Notes: generated from the sequence alone by a model not told the origin. Numbered from the stretch's first letter, positions 44,303-54,180 are shown. The stretch is 64,000 bases of DNA from Sediminibacterium sp. TEGAF015 (GCF_025997995.1 NZ_AP026683.1:2170501-2234500), one strand, 5' to 3'. Translations and numbers: made by a program.

Positions 44303-46084
44303 TTATTGTTTCTCATAGAATCTCCAATTCGTAGCAAAATCTTCGGTGAGTGGTTGCTTAGTTAATATGGCTCTTACCATTTCAACTGGCATAGCATTGA
44401 GTTTCATGACCTGGTCATGGAACTCTTTGTAGCTCATTTTCTTCGTATCTACCAACTCTTTTTTCAAGGCATAGAACTGACGTCCGCCTGTTAAGTAAGC
44501 CAGCTGATACAGCGGGGGATATCCTCCTGTAAATGATCTTCTTACTTCTCCTTCTGCATTCGCACGCTCGTGTCCTACTTTGTCTACGAGAAAATCGATA
44601 CACTGTTGTGGGGTCCATTTGCTGGTATGATAATTCAAAGAGAAAATAATTCTGGCACAACGGTGCATATGCCAGAACAACATACCAATGCGGTCTTCTG
44701 GTGTTTTGGCAAACTGCATATCCCATAAAATCAATTCCCAGTATAACGCCCAGCCTTCAGACCAGAAAGGCGTTCCAAAATTTCTATAGGTTCTGTTTCG
44801 CTGATTTACAAACTGCTGCAGATTGTGTCCGGCAATTAATTCATGATGTACCACAGCTTTTGAAAAATGTGGATTGTTTCCCCGCATACTCATCATTTTA
44901 TCGGGATACGTCATGGTATTGGTGGGATAAGAAATCAGAATGTCCGCGCCCCCTAAAAAGAATGGAGCTACCAGTTGTCTCTCCGGAGTCATCATCATCA
45001 TGCCCCAAGTTTCTTCTGCCAATGGCGGAATGGTAATCAACTGATTCTTCTTTAAGAAATCAATGCTCTCATTGTATAAACGCAAAATCAGTTCCGGTTG
45101 TTTGCCTTCGGGTACATAAGTATTCTTCACTTTTTCCAATGCTGCTTTCCAGTCATTTCCAAAACCCATTTCTTTAGAAGCTTTCAGCATTTCTGCCTCG
45201 CACCAGGCAAATTCCTTATTCGCAATCTCAATCAATTCTTCTGGTGTGTATGGAATCATTTCATGCTTCAACTGTCTAATTAAGGATTCTCTTCCTGCCT
45301 GCACACCCACAATTCCACTTTTATCAGAAGCAGATAAACTGCTGTTGGCCTTGGCTTTAAAAGCATTGGCATACGCATTCAAACTTTCATCCAATGACTT
45401 CTGTGTTACCGGAACCCACCAGCTAAACAAAGGATCATAGCCATTGTAAAATTCAAAAATACTTTGCACTGCATTACGTGCATTCGTAATAGCAGCGGTT
45501 GCTGCAGCCACTTCATCCGGATCAATACTATTTACTTTTTTTAACTGATCCTGCAATTGCTTTACCTCCGATACAATATCGTTCCACTCTTTGGCTACCC
45601 CTTTTGCATCAGGCTGTCCTCCTCTTCTTCTCACTTGCTCAAGCGCATATATTTTATCCGTAAAACCAATCCACTGTTTCACTTTTTGCAAGTTGGCCAC
45701 ATCCAATTGCAACTGTTCTAATCGGCTTGCTAAATCCCGCTTAAATAAAATATAATCCGCCTTACATTCCTGTGAAAGGTTTTTAAAATTGATGGCAGTC
45801 AATTGTGCCTGATAATCTTTTATCAGTTTTTGTAATCTTTCATTTTTTTCGGGGGAGCCAATACTCCAGTCAGCACCACCGCCGCGGGCATTGTTCAGGG
45901 CTGGACTATAATAGCGGTTCAGGACTCTGCTGTCTGCATTGAATCGTTGAATCAACGCGGGCATTTCTTGACAAGGCACCCATTCATTTGCCGAAACCTG
46001 TGCAAATGAAGCAACAGCTGTTCCAAGAATATTAGTGGCGGTAGCAAATGCCACAAAACCAATAGTCAATATTTGTTTTTTCAT
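44303..46084 (-). CDS. DUF885 secreted metallopeptidase-like protein
   Basis: 593 residues from ATG 46084, chosen because it gives a signal peptide (MKKQILTIGFVAFATATN...FAQ). DUF885 fold, mostly helical, with the zinc-site sequence KAVVHHELIAGHNLQQFV and the downstream FGTPFWSEGWALYWELILWD (second acidic ligand), both diagnostic of the family. Typical length is about 550-620. Probably a periplasmic carboxypeptidase or oligopeptidase. Its placement immediately before the hydroxyproline catabolic genes suggests it may release imino acids from peptides, which is inference. Confidence 0.85.
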   Translation of the reverse strand: MKKQILTIGFVAFATATNILGTAVASFAQVSANEWVPCQEMPALIQRFNADSRVLNRYYSPALNNARGGGADWSIGSPEKNERLQKLIKDYQAQLTAINFKNLSQECKADYILFKRDLASRLEQLQLDVANLQKVKQWIGFTDKIYALEQVRRRGGQPDAKGVAKEWNDIVSEVKQLQDQLKKVNSIDPDEVAAATAAITNARNAVQSIFEFYNGYDPLFSWWVPVTQKSLDESLNAYANAFKAKANSSLSASDKSGIVGVQAGRESLIRQLKHEMIPYTPEELIEIANKEFAWCEAEMLKASKEMGFGNDWKAALEKVKNTYVPEGKQPELILRLYNESIDFLKKNQLITIPPLAEETWGMMMMTPERQLVAPFFLGGADILISYPTNTMTYPDKMMSMRGNNPHFSKAVVHHELIAGHNLQQFVNQRNRTYRNFGTPFWSEGWALYWELILWDMQFAKTPEDRIGMLFWHMHRCARIIFSLNYHTSKWTPQQCIDFLVDKVGHERANAEGEVRRSFTGGYPPLYQLAYLTGGRQFYALKKELVDTKKMSYKEFHDQVMKLNAMPVEMVRAILTKQPLTEDFATNWRFYEKQ

Positions 46085-46170
46085 GCGATGTATTTTATGA
46101 AATCTATTTTGAAGTGATTTGTATGTATTTAATCTATTTATGAAACAATCCATTGCTATAAAACATACGC

Positions 46171-47172
46171 TTAGATAACCTGAAAGCCATGCGCATAGGG
46201 ATCATCGTCATCAATAATAATCGTATTGTATCCGGTAATTCTAGCCCAGCCTTCTATGCCAGGAATAATCGCAGGCTTTCCCGCCACAGTGGTTATGCCT
46301 TCAATTGTGCCGTTGAATACAGATCCAATAATGCTTTCATGCACAAATACATCTCCTTGTTTCAACAAACCCTTTGTATACCACTGCGCCATTCTTGCCG
46401 AAGTTCCAGTGCCACAAGGAGAACGATCAATGGCTTTGTCTCCGTAAAAAACGGCATTGCGTGCAGTAGAGCTTTCTTTCATTGGCTTACCCGTCCAAAG
46501 TAAATGACTAAGTCCTTTGATATGTTCATTCTCAGGGTGTACAAATGAGTAATGATCATTTAAATATTTTCTGCAATCACGGCTCCAGCTGATGAGCTGA
46601 TCGGCTGTAAAATGTTCCAGTCCTGGAAAATTTTCCTGCGGATCTACAATGGCGTAGAAATTTCCACCGTATGCTACGTCCACTAGTATAGTGCCTAATC
46701 CACTGCATTCCACTTTTAAATCAGTGGCATATAAAAAAGCAGGCACATTGGTCAGCTTAACGGAATCTACCTTTTTTCCTGTCTGCTTGTATTCTATCAA
46801 AACCAATCCGGCAGGGGTTTCTATGCGAAGCTTACCTGGAACTTTTGGTTGAACCAATCCTTCTTCAATCGCTATTGTAATGGTACCAATCGTTCCATGA
46901 CCACACATTGGCAGGCAACCACTGGTTTCAATATATAAAACACCAATATCATTTTGCGGATCCGTTGGTGGATACAAAATACTCCCACTCATCATATCAT
47001 GTCCACGAGGCTCAAACATTAGCCCCTTTCTGATCCAATCGTATTCACGCAAAAAATGCAATCTTCTTTCCATCATGGAATTACCTTCCAGCAATGGACC
47101 ACCACCAGCAACCAGTCTTACCGGATTACCACAGGTATGTGCATCGATGCAAAAAAATTTTTTATGCGCCAT
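46171..47172 (-). CDS. 4-hydroxyproline 2-epimerase (proline racemase family)
   Basis: 333 residues, the family's normal length. Both catalytic cysteines are present: Cys90 in MCGHGTIG and Cys253 in DRSPCGTGTSARMAQ. A Thr instead of Cys at the second site would have indicated a 3-hydroxyproline dehydratase, so an epimerase is favoured. It converts trans-4-hydroxy-L-proline to cis-4-hydroxy-D-proline. It is followed on the same strand by an aldehyde dehydrogenase and a DHDPS-like gene of the same pathway. Confidence 0.93.
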   Translation of the reverse strand: MAHKKFFCIDAHTCGNPVRLVAGGGPLLEGNSMMERRLHFLREYDWIRKGLMFEPRGHDMMSGSILYPPTDPQNDIGVLYIETSGCLPMCGHGTIGTITIAIEEGLVQPKVPGKLRIETPAGLVLIEYKQTGKKVDSVKLTNVPAFLYATDLKVECSGLGTILVDVAYGGNFYAIVDPQENFPGLEHFTADQLISWSRDCRKYLNDHYSFVHPENEHIKGLSHLLWTGKPMKESSTARNAVFYGDKAIDRSPCGTGTSARMAQWYTKGLLKQGDVFVHESIIGSVFNGTIEGITTVAGKPAIIPGIEGWARITGYNTIIIDDDDPYAHGFQVI

Positions 47173-47228
47173 AGTGCAAATGCTTTTTATTACATAGCTG
47201 TTGTATAATCATATACATTTAGTTAATA

Positions 47229-48776
47229 TCAGGATACTATATCCGCTTTGGTAAACTCTCCATTAACTAATCTTACAATACCCGCTTCATTGTGGTTGCG
47301 CAAATACAATGGCAACAATGCATCTGGACAGTCTTGGTAACAAATAGGTCTGGCAAAACGACGAATGGCTTCAGGTCCTACCGAAGTTGTTCTTGCATCG
47401 GTAGTTGCTGGATAGGGGCCTCCGTGCACAATGGCATTACATACTTCCACACCTGTTGGTACATTATTAAAAATTATTCTGCCTACAGTCTGCTGCAAAC
47501 TGTCTACCAGTTTTTCATTCGTTTTCAATTCAGACTCATTACCATAAATAGATCCGGTTAGCTGTCCTTCAATAGAAGCAATAGCAGCTTGCATTTCATT
47601 CATGTCTTTACAAAGCACCAATAAACTGCAAGGACCAAATACTTCTTTTTGCAAAGCAGGGCTCAACATAAAATGAGCAGCGGTAGTTTGCATCAATGCA
47701 GGAGCTGCCTTATAGTTTTCTTCTTCATTATCGCCATCAAACAACACTTGAATGTTTTCCGAATTAGCCAGGCTTGCTTTGTCTTTGTAAAAAGTATGGC
47801 AGATAGTTGGATTCAGCATGGTGGCGGGCGCAACTACTTTTAATCCATTCACCAATTCCTGCGCAAAAGTTTTTGCCGCTTCATCATCAATAGCAAACAA
47901 TAAACCGGGGCTGGTACAAAACTGTCCCACACCCAAACTAATGGATCCTGCAAGTGCAGTAGCAATCACTGATGTTTTTTCAGCAAGGGTTTGTGGCAAT
48001 AATACAACCGGATTAATGCTACTCATTTCAGCATAAACCGGTATGGGCGTTTTTCTTTTCTGTGTAGCAGTGGTGTATAATGCCATTCCTGCTTTATAAG
48101 ATCCGGTAAACCCAATGGCTTTGATTCTTTCATCCATGGCCAGTTGCTGACCCAATACAGGACCTGTTCCTATTAGTGTTGCAAAAACACCCTTGGGCAT
48201 ATGGGTTTTTTCTGCGGCTTTCTTTACAGCTTCAGCAACCATTGCATTGGTTCCCAAATGTGATTCATGTGCTTTCACAATTACGGGACAGCCTGCAGCT
48301 AATGCAGATGCGGTATCACCACCAGCAGTTGAATAAGCGAAAGGAAAATTGCTGGCACCAAATACCAATACAGGACCAATGGGTTGCAGTATTCTTCTTA
48401 GATCAGCCCTAGGCAAGGGCTGGCGATCGGGCATGGCTGTATCAATAACCGCATCACACCAATTGCCTTCTCTTAGCAATTTTGCATATAGATTCAACTG
48501 TGTGCAGGTTCTTCCCCGTTCTCCCGTTAATCGGGCCAATGGCAATGCTGTTTCTTCCTGTGCTATTTGAAGCAATGTATCACCACAGTTCATAATTGCT
48601 TCAGCAATAGCCTCTAAAAATTCAGCCCGTTCAATAAATGTTTTTTTGGCAAAGGGGATAAAAGCTGCCGATGCTTCCTCTAACGCTACTTCTATTTCTG
48701 CAGATGAGCTGATAGCAAAGGTTTCGGGAAGATACTCTTTCTTTAAAGTGCTATAAGATTGTAAAAAAATAGACAT
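47229..48776 (-). CDS. 2,5-dioxovalerate (2-oxoglutarate semialdehyde) dehydrogenase
   Basis: 515-residue NADP-type aldehyde dehydrogenase. PVLVFGASNFPFAYSTAGGDTASALAAGCPVIVKAH is the cofactor-binding start, split here as two motifs PVLVFGASNFPFAYS and ALAAGCPVIVKAHESH. Also GFTGSYKAGMALY, AEMSSINPVVLLP (catalytic Glu) and VGQFCTSPGLLFAI (catalytic Cys). The FGASNFPFA variant and long N-terminus are typical of KGSADH-type enzymes. It oxidises 2-oxoglutarate semialdehyde to 2-oxoglutarate, the last step of hydroxyproline or pentose degradation. Its neighbours support hydroxyproline. Confidence 0.92.
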   Translation of the reverse strand: MSIFLQSYSTLKKEYLPETFAISSSAEIEVALEEASAAFIPFAKKTFIERAEFLEAIAEAIMNCGDTLLQIAQEETALPLARLTGERGRTCTQLNLYAKLLREGNWCDAVIDTAMPDRQPLPRADLRRILQPIGPVLVFGASNFPFAYSTAGGDTASALAAGCPVIVKAHESHLGTNAMVAEAVKKAAEKTHMPKGVFATLIGTGPVLGQQLAMDERIKAIGFTGSYKAGMALYTTATQKRKTPIPVYAEMSSINPVVLLPQTLAEKTSVIATALAGSISLGVGQFCTSPGLLFAIDDEAAKTFAQELVNGLKVVAPATMLNPTICHTFYKDKASLANSENIQVLFDGDNEEENYKAAPALMQTTAAHFMLSPALQKEVFGPCSLLVLCKDMNEMQAAIASIEGQLTGSIYGNESELKTNEKLVDSLQQTVGRIIFNNVPTGVEVCNAIVHGGPYPATTDARTTSVGPEAIRRFARPICYQDCPDALLPLYLRNHNEAGIVRLVNGEFTKADIVS

Positions 48777-48863
48777 GTTATAATTCAGAATGCTTTATAA
48801 AAATTAGCCTAGAGTTATTAAAACCAAAACGTTTACAAACAATGGTACCCACTTGGAAAAATA

Positions 48864-49787
48864 TTAGAAATTGAGTGAAAGATAGTCCGGCAACTGCGGT
48901 CTGCAGTTCAGCGCATCTTCTACAATCTTGGTTACGCGATGCAACTCTTCTCCCTCTAAAGGTAATCTTGGAGCTCTTACATGCGGAGAGCCAATATCCG
49001 TAAGGGTTGCAGCCACTTTAATATACTGAACCAGCTTTGGATGAATGTCAAGCTCTAGTACAGGAAGAAACCAGCGATAAATGCTGAGCGCTTCTGGTAA
49101 GCGGCCGGCTTTAATCAATCTATATATTGCAACAGTTTCTCTGGGAAATGCATCTACCAAACCTGCAATCCAACCATCTGCTCCCAAACACAATTCTTCT
49201 AACGCCAGTGTATCTACCCCGCATAATATTTTAAATCGATCTCCGAATCTGTTTATCATGCGTGTTACATTCGATACATCACGGGTAGATTCTTTTACCG
49301 CCTGAATGTTTTCGCATTCTGCCAAAGAAGCAAACATGTCCAATGTTACCTCTATTTTATAGTCTACCGGATTATTATAAATCATTATGGATTTGGAAGT
49401 GGCATTGGCTACCGCTTTAAAATAAGCAACCGTTTCAGCGTCATCCGATTTATAGCGCATAGGGGGCAATAACATGAAGCCATCGGCACCTGCGGCAGTT
49501 GCCTCTTTTGCAAAAGAAACAGCAGCTTTGGTAGTAGATTCTGCAATATTTACAATAACTGGGAAATCAGGACCAGCCTCTTTTTTAGCGATTTGCAACA
49601 ATTGAATTTTTTCTTCATTCAAAAGCGTACTCGCTTCACCCAAAGAACCACCTATAATTACTCCATCAACGCCTGCATTAATCTGGGCCTGGAGATTCTT
49701 AACAAACAAAACCCCATCTAAACTTTCATCAGCATGAAAGGGGGTTAACAAGGCAGGATATACTCCTTTCCATTGTGGGTTGGCCAT
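48864..49787 (-). CDS. DHDPS/NAL-family lyase, probable 1-pyrroline-4-hydroxy-2-carboxylate deaminase
   Basis: 307 residues from ATG 49787 (MANPQWKGVYPALLTPF). Class I aldolase barrel of the dihydrodipicolinate synthase family: GGSLGEASTLLNEEK (GxxGE), IMIYNNPVDYK (Tyr of the active site), AVKESTRDVSNVTRM (Schiff-base Lys) and a GVDTLALEELCLGADGW loop. In this operon it would convert pyrroline-4-hydroxy-2-carboxylate to 2-oxoglutarate semialdehyde. Keto-acid lyases for sugar acids share the fold. The neighbours (hydroxyproline epimerase, KGSADH) decide the call. Confidence 0.82.
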   Translation of the reverse strand: MANPQWKGVYPALLTPFHADESLDGVLFVKNLQAQINAGVDGVIIGGSLGEASTLLNEEKIQLLQIAKKEAGPDFPVIVNIAESTTKAAVSFAKEATAAGADGFMLLPPMRYKSDDAETVAYFKAVANATSKSIMIYNNPVDYKIEVTLDMFASLAECENIQAVKESTRDVSNVTRMINRFGDRFKILCGVDTLALEELCLGADGWIAGLVDAFPRETVAIYRLIKAGRLPEALSIYRWFLPVLELDIHPKLVQYIKVAATLTDIGSPHVRAPRLPLEGEELHRVTKIVEDALNCRPQLPDYLSLNF

Positions 49788-49830
49788 CGTTAAAAATTTA
49801 GATAACCAATTTAACCAAAACAAATGGATT

Positions 49831-50484
49831 TTATCGGATTAAATGCATGAGCGTATTGTAGTCGGAAGTATAAGCGATGATATTATTATAGCTGGAAAAT
49901 TCTTCTTCTGTATGCATGGTAGTAATGGCCACTGCTTTCATGCCTGCATTGGCTGCTGCTTCAACACCCTTGGGCGCATCTTCAAAAACTATACAGTTTT
50001 CAGGTGCTACTCCCAGATTCTGGGCTCCTTTTAAAAACACATCCGGATTAGGTTTACTTACCGGCACATCAAAGGCGCTAACGATACTGAAAAAATAAGA
50101 CCGGATCTGTAACTCATCCAATACAAAATCAATATTAAAAGGAATGGCTGCAGAACCAATTGCCATGGGTATTCCAGCAGATCTAGCAGCTTCCAGAAAA
50201 TCCATTAAACCAGGTAAGGGTTTCATAACGGGACGATAGATTTCCTGGTATTTTCTTTCTTTGGCCATTTCTATTTCCTGCACTTGTTCAGGACTAAAAT
50301 GTCCTTTGCCAAATACACGGTCCAATAATTCTGAATTCTTCCCGTACATTTCTGCTGCTACTTGCTCAAAACTCATGTTGGCTCCCAGATCATTCACCAA
50401 TACATGGTACCATACTTTTTTATGGTAGGCCATATCATCTACAATTGTTCCGTTCAAATCAAATAGAAATGCAGTGGATGCCAT
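49831..50484 (-). CDS. HAD-superfamily phosphatase (beta-phosphoglucomutase-like)
   Basis: 217 residues from ATG 50484 (MASTAFLFDLNGTIVDD). Motif I is DLNGT: nucleophile Asp9 is present, but the usual second Asp is Asn11. Motif II SAFDVP/AIGSAA, Lys in PVSKPNPDVFL, and FEDAPKGVEAAANAGMKAVAI (motif IV) are intact. The four-helix cap resembles beta-phosphoglucomutase. The Asn variant removes the canonical acid/base and suggests a tuned phosphatase or mutase. It sits between the hydroxyproline and GT2 genes with no obvious partner. Confidence 0.88.
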   Translation of the reverse strand: MASTAFLFDLNGTIVDDMAYHKKVWYHVLVNDLGANMSFEQVAAEMYGKNSELLDRVFGKGHFSPEQVQEIEMAKERKYQEIYRPVMKPLPGLMDFLEAARSAGIPMAIGSAAIPFNIDFVLDELQIRSYFFSIVSAFDVPVSKPNPDVFLKGAQNLGVAPENCIVFEDAPKGVEAAANAGMKAVAITTMHTEEEFSSYNNIIAYTSDYNTLMHLIR

Positions 50485-50509
50485 GAAAATACTTTTCACG
50501 CGAAGGTAA

Positions 50510-51505
50510 CTATTTATACCCGGTAGCAATTTTAAACAACAATTTCAGATAAGACTTAACTGAATAAGCATTCACTTGAAACCGTAAGGCATCTTTGGCT
50601 ATTATTATCGCCTCCTCTTTATCGTGTTTGGCATGGTATTCACGATGTGCCAGATTAGCAAAATAGAAAGAGAAATTTTTTCTGGAAGCTTTCTCTGATT
50701 CTACTCTGAGATGCTCGGGTAAATGTGCTATATTATAAAGCATCGTATTATAAATATCAAAGAAATTCTTCCTGTTTTTAAAGGATGCGGAAGTTATGTT
50801 CGCTTCATGATTTCTATACTTCGCCAAAACTTCCGGATGGTAAGCAACCGGATATTTAGCCGCGATTCTGTTCCACATCAACCAATCTTCTGAACAGTTC
50901 ACTAAATAGAAAGATCCCAGATCTTCATAAACGCTTCTCTTTACCACCATCGCCGGTGGTTCCAGCCACTGCCTGATAGCGATACGCTGATGCCAGTTTT
51001 TCAACAACCCTCTTTCATCTCCAACTGGCTCATTGGTCCACACTGGTTTGCCATTGTCATCTACCGCTCTCCAGTCTGTACAGGCTGCGCCAGCTTCTGG
51101 ATAATCTACAAACAGTTGAGTAATCGCTTTATAGAAACCTGGTTCTACATAATCGTCCCCATGGAGTATATGGACATACTCGCCAACAGCTCTTTTAATA
51201 CAGGTTTCAAAATTCCTGACATTACCTACATTAATCGGCTGTCTGTAATAAGCAACTCTTCCTTTACCAACCCTTTCTACAATTTCAGCCACATCTCCTT
51301 CATTACTCACATCATCAACTACTTCTATTTGCATGATATCTGGACCCATGTCTTGTGCCAATACTGAACGCAAAGTTTGCTCCAGATAGGGCAGACCATT
51401 GTATACAGGAATCATGACCGACCATTGCAATCTTTTGGTATCAGGAGAAAGCGGAGGAATAACAGGTGGCGTAGAAGGAATTCGCTCAAAAACAGTTTCA
51501 GGCAT
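50510..51505 (-). CDS. Family 2 glycosyltransferase
   Basis: 331 residues, GT-A fold: WSVMIPVYNGLPYLEQTLRSVLAQD, IEVVDDVSNEGDVAEIV, VGNVRNFETCIKRAVGEYVHILHGDDYVEPGFY (metal-binding DD as HGDDY), and a downstream CSEDWLMWNRIAAKYPVAYHPEVLAKYR (ED/base region). No TM segments, so cytoplasmic, adding a sugar to an acceptor glycan or lipid. Motifs given here span residues about 27-220. It lies 25 bp before the HAD gene; acceptor unknown. Confidence 0.92.
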   Translation of the reverse strand: MPETVFERIPSTPPVIPPLSPDTKRLQWSVMIPVYNGLPYLEQTLRSVLAQDMGPDIMQIEVVDDVSNEGDVAEIVERVGKGRVAYYRQPINVGNVRNFETCIKRAVGEYVHILHGDDYVEPGFYKAITQLFVDYPEAGAACTDWRAVDDNGKPVWTNEPVGDERGLLKNWHQRIAIRQWLEPPAMVVKRSVYEDLGSFYLVNCSEDWLMWNRIAAKYPVAYHPEVLAKYRNHEANITSASFKNRKNFFDIYNTMLYNIAHLPEHLRVESEKASRKNFSFYFANLAHREYHAKHDKEEAIIIAKDALRFQVNAYSVKSYLKLLFKIATGYK

Positions 51506-51577
51506 TCAGTCGATAATTGGGTATTTAAAAGTAGTGCTGTTATTGCAAACAACACTACTTTTTCAATTAAGACTTAA

Positions 51578-53665
51578 TTAAAATATATACGCCATCATGA
51601 AAACAAAGTTTCTTCCAGGAGCATTGAGTGGCAAACTATTATTGATGAATCTGCTTAAATGTTCTCTATAGGTAACATTGAATAGGTTTTGTGCTACTGC
51701 AGTCAAATGAATTTTAGTTACTGGTTTCCATTTAAAGCCCAGGTCGGTAACTGTAAAATCTCCGGTGGTTTTTTCATTAAAAGCAGCCGAAACCCTGTTC
51801 TGAGCAAAGCTCCGGCGAATGTATAAATACGGTTGCATTTTACCCTGCAGCAGATCAGCAGTTAATTTATACCTGATTTCAAATGGATTGATTTCAGGTA
51901 AGGGTTGATTTAACACCCTGTTCTGACCGCGAACATAGGCCATAGTAATATCCTGATTCAATACTTTGTCCAATTGCTGATTCCAACTCAATTCAAATCC
52001 CATGATGCTTGCTTCTTTCACATTGATGTATTTGCGAACACCGGGAGAAGTGGCAACAACAGGTTTTAAACTCGGATCAACCACTGTAGTAATATAATCA
52101 GTTAGAAAAGCATAATAACCATTCATCTGAAACAGTGTATGTTCGGTTTTGTATCTCAAAAGAAAATCTACTTGTGTATTGGCTTCTGGCTTTAAATGTG
52201 GATCTCCTACTACTTCATAGGCATCTAGCCCCACAGGCAAATAGTTGATAAACTTTTCTGTGATACTAGCGCTTCTTACCCCACGTCCTACCCAGAAAGA
52301 TGCCTGCCAGTTTTGATTGAAGTATCGGCTAAGACCCGCACTAATACTGGCATTCAGGTCGTTGGCAACCAGAGTTGAATTAGCACCCATTGTTTTTGCT
52401 GCAGGCTGATTGGGTTTAGAATGAACCCAATCCATCCGTCCCGATACGGTTAACTGGTATAAGCCCATCTTTTTTTCTGTGTGTACAAAAGCACCGGTTC
52501 TGATTATAGAACCCTGTTGCCAGAGGGTATCATAAAATGTTTTTCCAGCCATCATACCAGTTAACATTTTTCTGGATCGGGTACCATTGGCATATTCATA
52601 CTTCATATCTGCGCCAACATACCAAACGGTTGTGGGTCTTCTGATGGTAATTTCAGTTCTTCCTCCACTGGTTTCGGTATTGGCATATACATGCGATAAC
52701 ATGGTTGTAGAAGCAGGTCTTAATCCATTCCCCATCTGGTGATCTACCAGTGAAGTATAAACCTGTGTATTCCATTGGCTATACCATTTGTGCTGTGCAC
52801 TTACCTGATACTTAGCTTGAATCATCCAGGTATCATCGCTTAACAAATCCATCATTAAGGTAGGAAAGCTGGTATTACGGGTAAAATTTCGGGTGATATT
52901 AACAGAAGCAATCTTGCCTGGTTTTAGCAGATACGCAGCACTCAAATTCAGCGCTGTTCTATTAAATACACCAGGCAACAAGGTTCCACTTCCGTCTTTA
53001 TAATCATCTCCGGCAGAGTAGGAAAGCGCTGCAGCAGTCTGAAACTTTTGAGTACTCAAATTAATATAGGCTTCTGTTCTGCGATTGGTTCCATTGGTTT
53101 CATATCCTGCACCAATACGACCATTCACTACTGTTTTATCAGAAAAAACAGGGTCATTCATTTTAAAATTAATAACCGCTCCAGTTGAAGGGCCATAACG
53201 AAAATTGTGCGGACCTTTTAATAATTCTATCTCCTTTATCTGATTAATCATGACCTGACTGCTCGGAGGATCCATGCGGTTGGGACAAGCCTGATGCGCA
53301 CCCACTACTCCGTCTGTTACTAGGTTTAACTGTTCCCACTTGAATCCGCGGAATACGGGATCAAATCCAAAATTGCCGGATTTACGAATGGCATTAAAAC
53401 CAGCAATCTGTGTTAATACCTGTGTGGCATCGTGCTGAATCCAGTCAGCAGATTTTAACTGATAGGTTTTCTGAGGTGTTTTTCCTTTTACCGCATACAC
53501 ACTCACCGGAGCCAGGGTTCTGCTGAAAAAGGAATCGTAACTTAATTGTTGAAGATTTTTTACTGATTGATTTACCTGACCATTGATGGCATTGATTGGT
53601 TGTGCGGTTAGGGCAAAAGCCGGTATAAGAAGGCTCGGCAGCGCCTTCATAGAACGAATGTTCAT
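51578..53665 (-). CDS. TonB-dependent receptor, OprC/NosA copper-receptor type
   Basis: 695 residues: signal peptide (about 1-28), plug with VFRGFKWEQLNLVTDGVV and AHQACPNRMDPPSSQVMINQIKEIELLKGPHNFRYG, then a 22-strand barrel ending NFVFMMAYIF. The CPNRMDPP segment (Cys127, Met131) matches the copper-coordinating CxxxM loop of Pseudomonas OprC and NosA, and residues GPSTGAVINF follow as in the family. It probably takes up copper. A small Cys-rich protein is encoded 46 bp upstream. No SusD partner, which separates it from glycan transporters. Confidence 0.85.
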   Translation of the reverse strand: MNIRSMKALPSLLIPAFALTAQPINAINGQVNQSVKNLQQLSYDSFFSRTLAPVSVYAVKGKTPQKTYQLKSADWIQHDATQVLTQIAGFNAIRKSGNFGFDPVFRGFKWEQLNLVTDGVVGAHQACPNRMDPPSSQVMINQIKEIELLKGPHNFRYGPSTGAVINFKMNDPVFSDKTVVNGRIGAGYETNGTNRRTEAYINLSTQKFQTAAALSYSAGDDYKDGSGTLLPGVFNRTALNLSAAYLLKPGKIASVNITRNFTRNTSFPTLMMDLLSDDTWMIQAKYQVSAQHKWYSQWNTQVYTSLVDHQMGNGLRPASTTMLSHVYANTETSGGRTEITIRRPTTVWYVGADMKYEYANGTRSRKMLTGMMAGKTFYDTLWQQGSIIRTGAFVHTEKKMGLYQLTVSGRMDWVHSKPNQPAAKTMGANSTLVANDLNASISAGLSRYFNQNWQASFWVGRGVRSASITEKFINYLPVGLDAYEVVGDPHLKPEANTQVDFLLRYKTEHTLFQMNGYYAFLTDYITTVVDPSLKPVVATSPGVRKYINVKEASIMGFELSWNQQLDKVLNQDITMAYVRGQNRVLNQPLPEINPFEIRYKLTADLLQGKMQPYLYIRRSFAQNRVSAAFNEKTTGDFTVTDLGFKWKPVTKIHLTAVAQNLFNVTYREHLSRFINNSLPLNAPGRNFVFMMAYIF

Positions 53666-53711
53666 GACATTGTTTTTAAATGATTTGAAAAAAATTCAGA
53701 CTAAAAAAATG

Positions 53712-54095
53712 TCATGCCAACTGTGGGGGATGAAAAATATCGCTTATAAAGTACCGCCTTAGGAGAGGTGGCTGTTCATAAGCATAAACAATTGCATTTT
53801 GTATTTCAAAAAAATCGATTTGCAGAAAACTATATTGATGACATATATTTCCTCCTGGTAGGTTAAGTTGGTGCGAGGCTTTTTCTGCAGCCCGCTGTTG
53901 TTCCTTCTCTGCCTCTCGCATTTTTTGCGTTAACTGACATTTGCCTTTACATTGTAAAGCTGGTTTGTCTTTATTAACACAATTCTGTAAATAAATTGCA
54001 CGATTAATGGCATAATCTGCTTTTAAGATATATCCTGAAAATACCTGCACCAGCAAAGCTCCTAGCATTAGAAATATCACTCCATTCTTCGCCAT
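53712..54095 (-). CDS. Small Cys/His-containing membrane-anchored protein next to the copper receptor
   Basis: 127 residues from ATG 54095 (a GTG at 54101 is less likely). One N-terminal TM (IFLMLGALLVQVFSGYIL), a motif NCVNKDKPALQCKGKCQLTQ (Cys near 39, 49 and 53), a charged helix, GGNICHQYSF, and a C-terminus ending IFHPPQLA. The CxGKC cluster and terminal His suggest metal handling. It is transcribed with the OprC-like receptor, 46 bp away, so a copper role is likely by association. No named family. Confidence 0.7.
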   Translation of the reverse strand: MAKNGVIFLMLGALLVQVFSGYILKADYAINRAIYLQNCVNKDKPALQCKGKCQLTQKMREAEKEQQRAAEKASHQLNLPGGNICHQYSFLQIDFFEIQNAIVYAYEQPPLLRRYFISDIFHPPQLA

Positions 54096-54180
54096 AAACA
54101 CAGCACAAAGTTACCGCTATTTTTAGAATTAATTTATGATTCAAATCATGTTCGATAATTTTATAGACAATCAACAAAGA

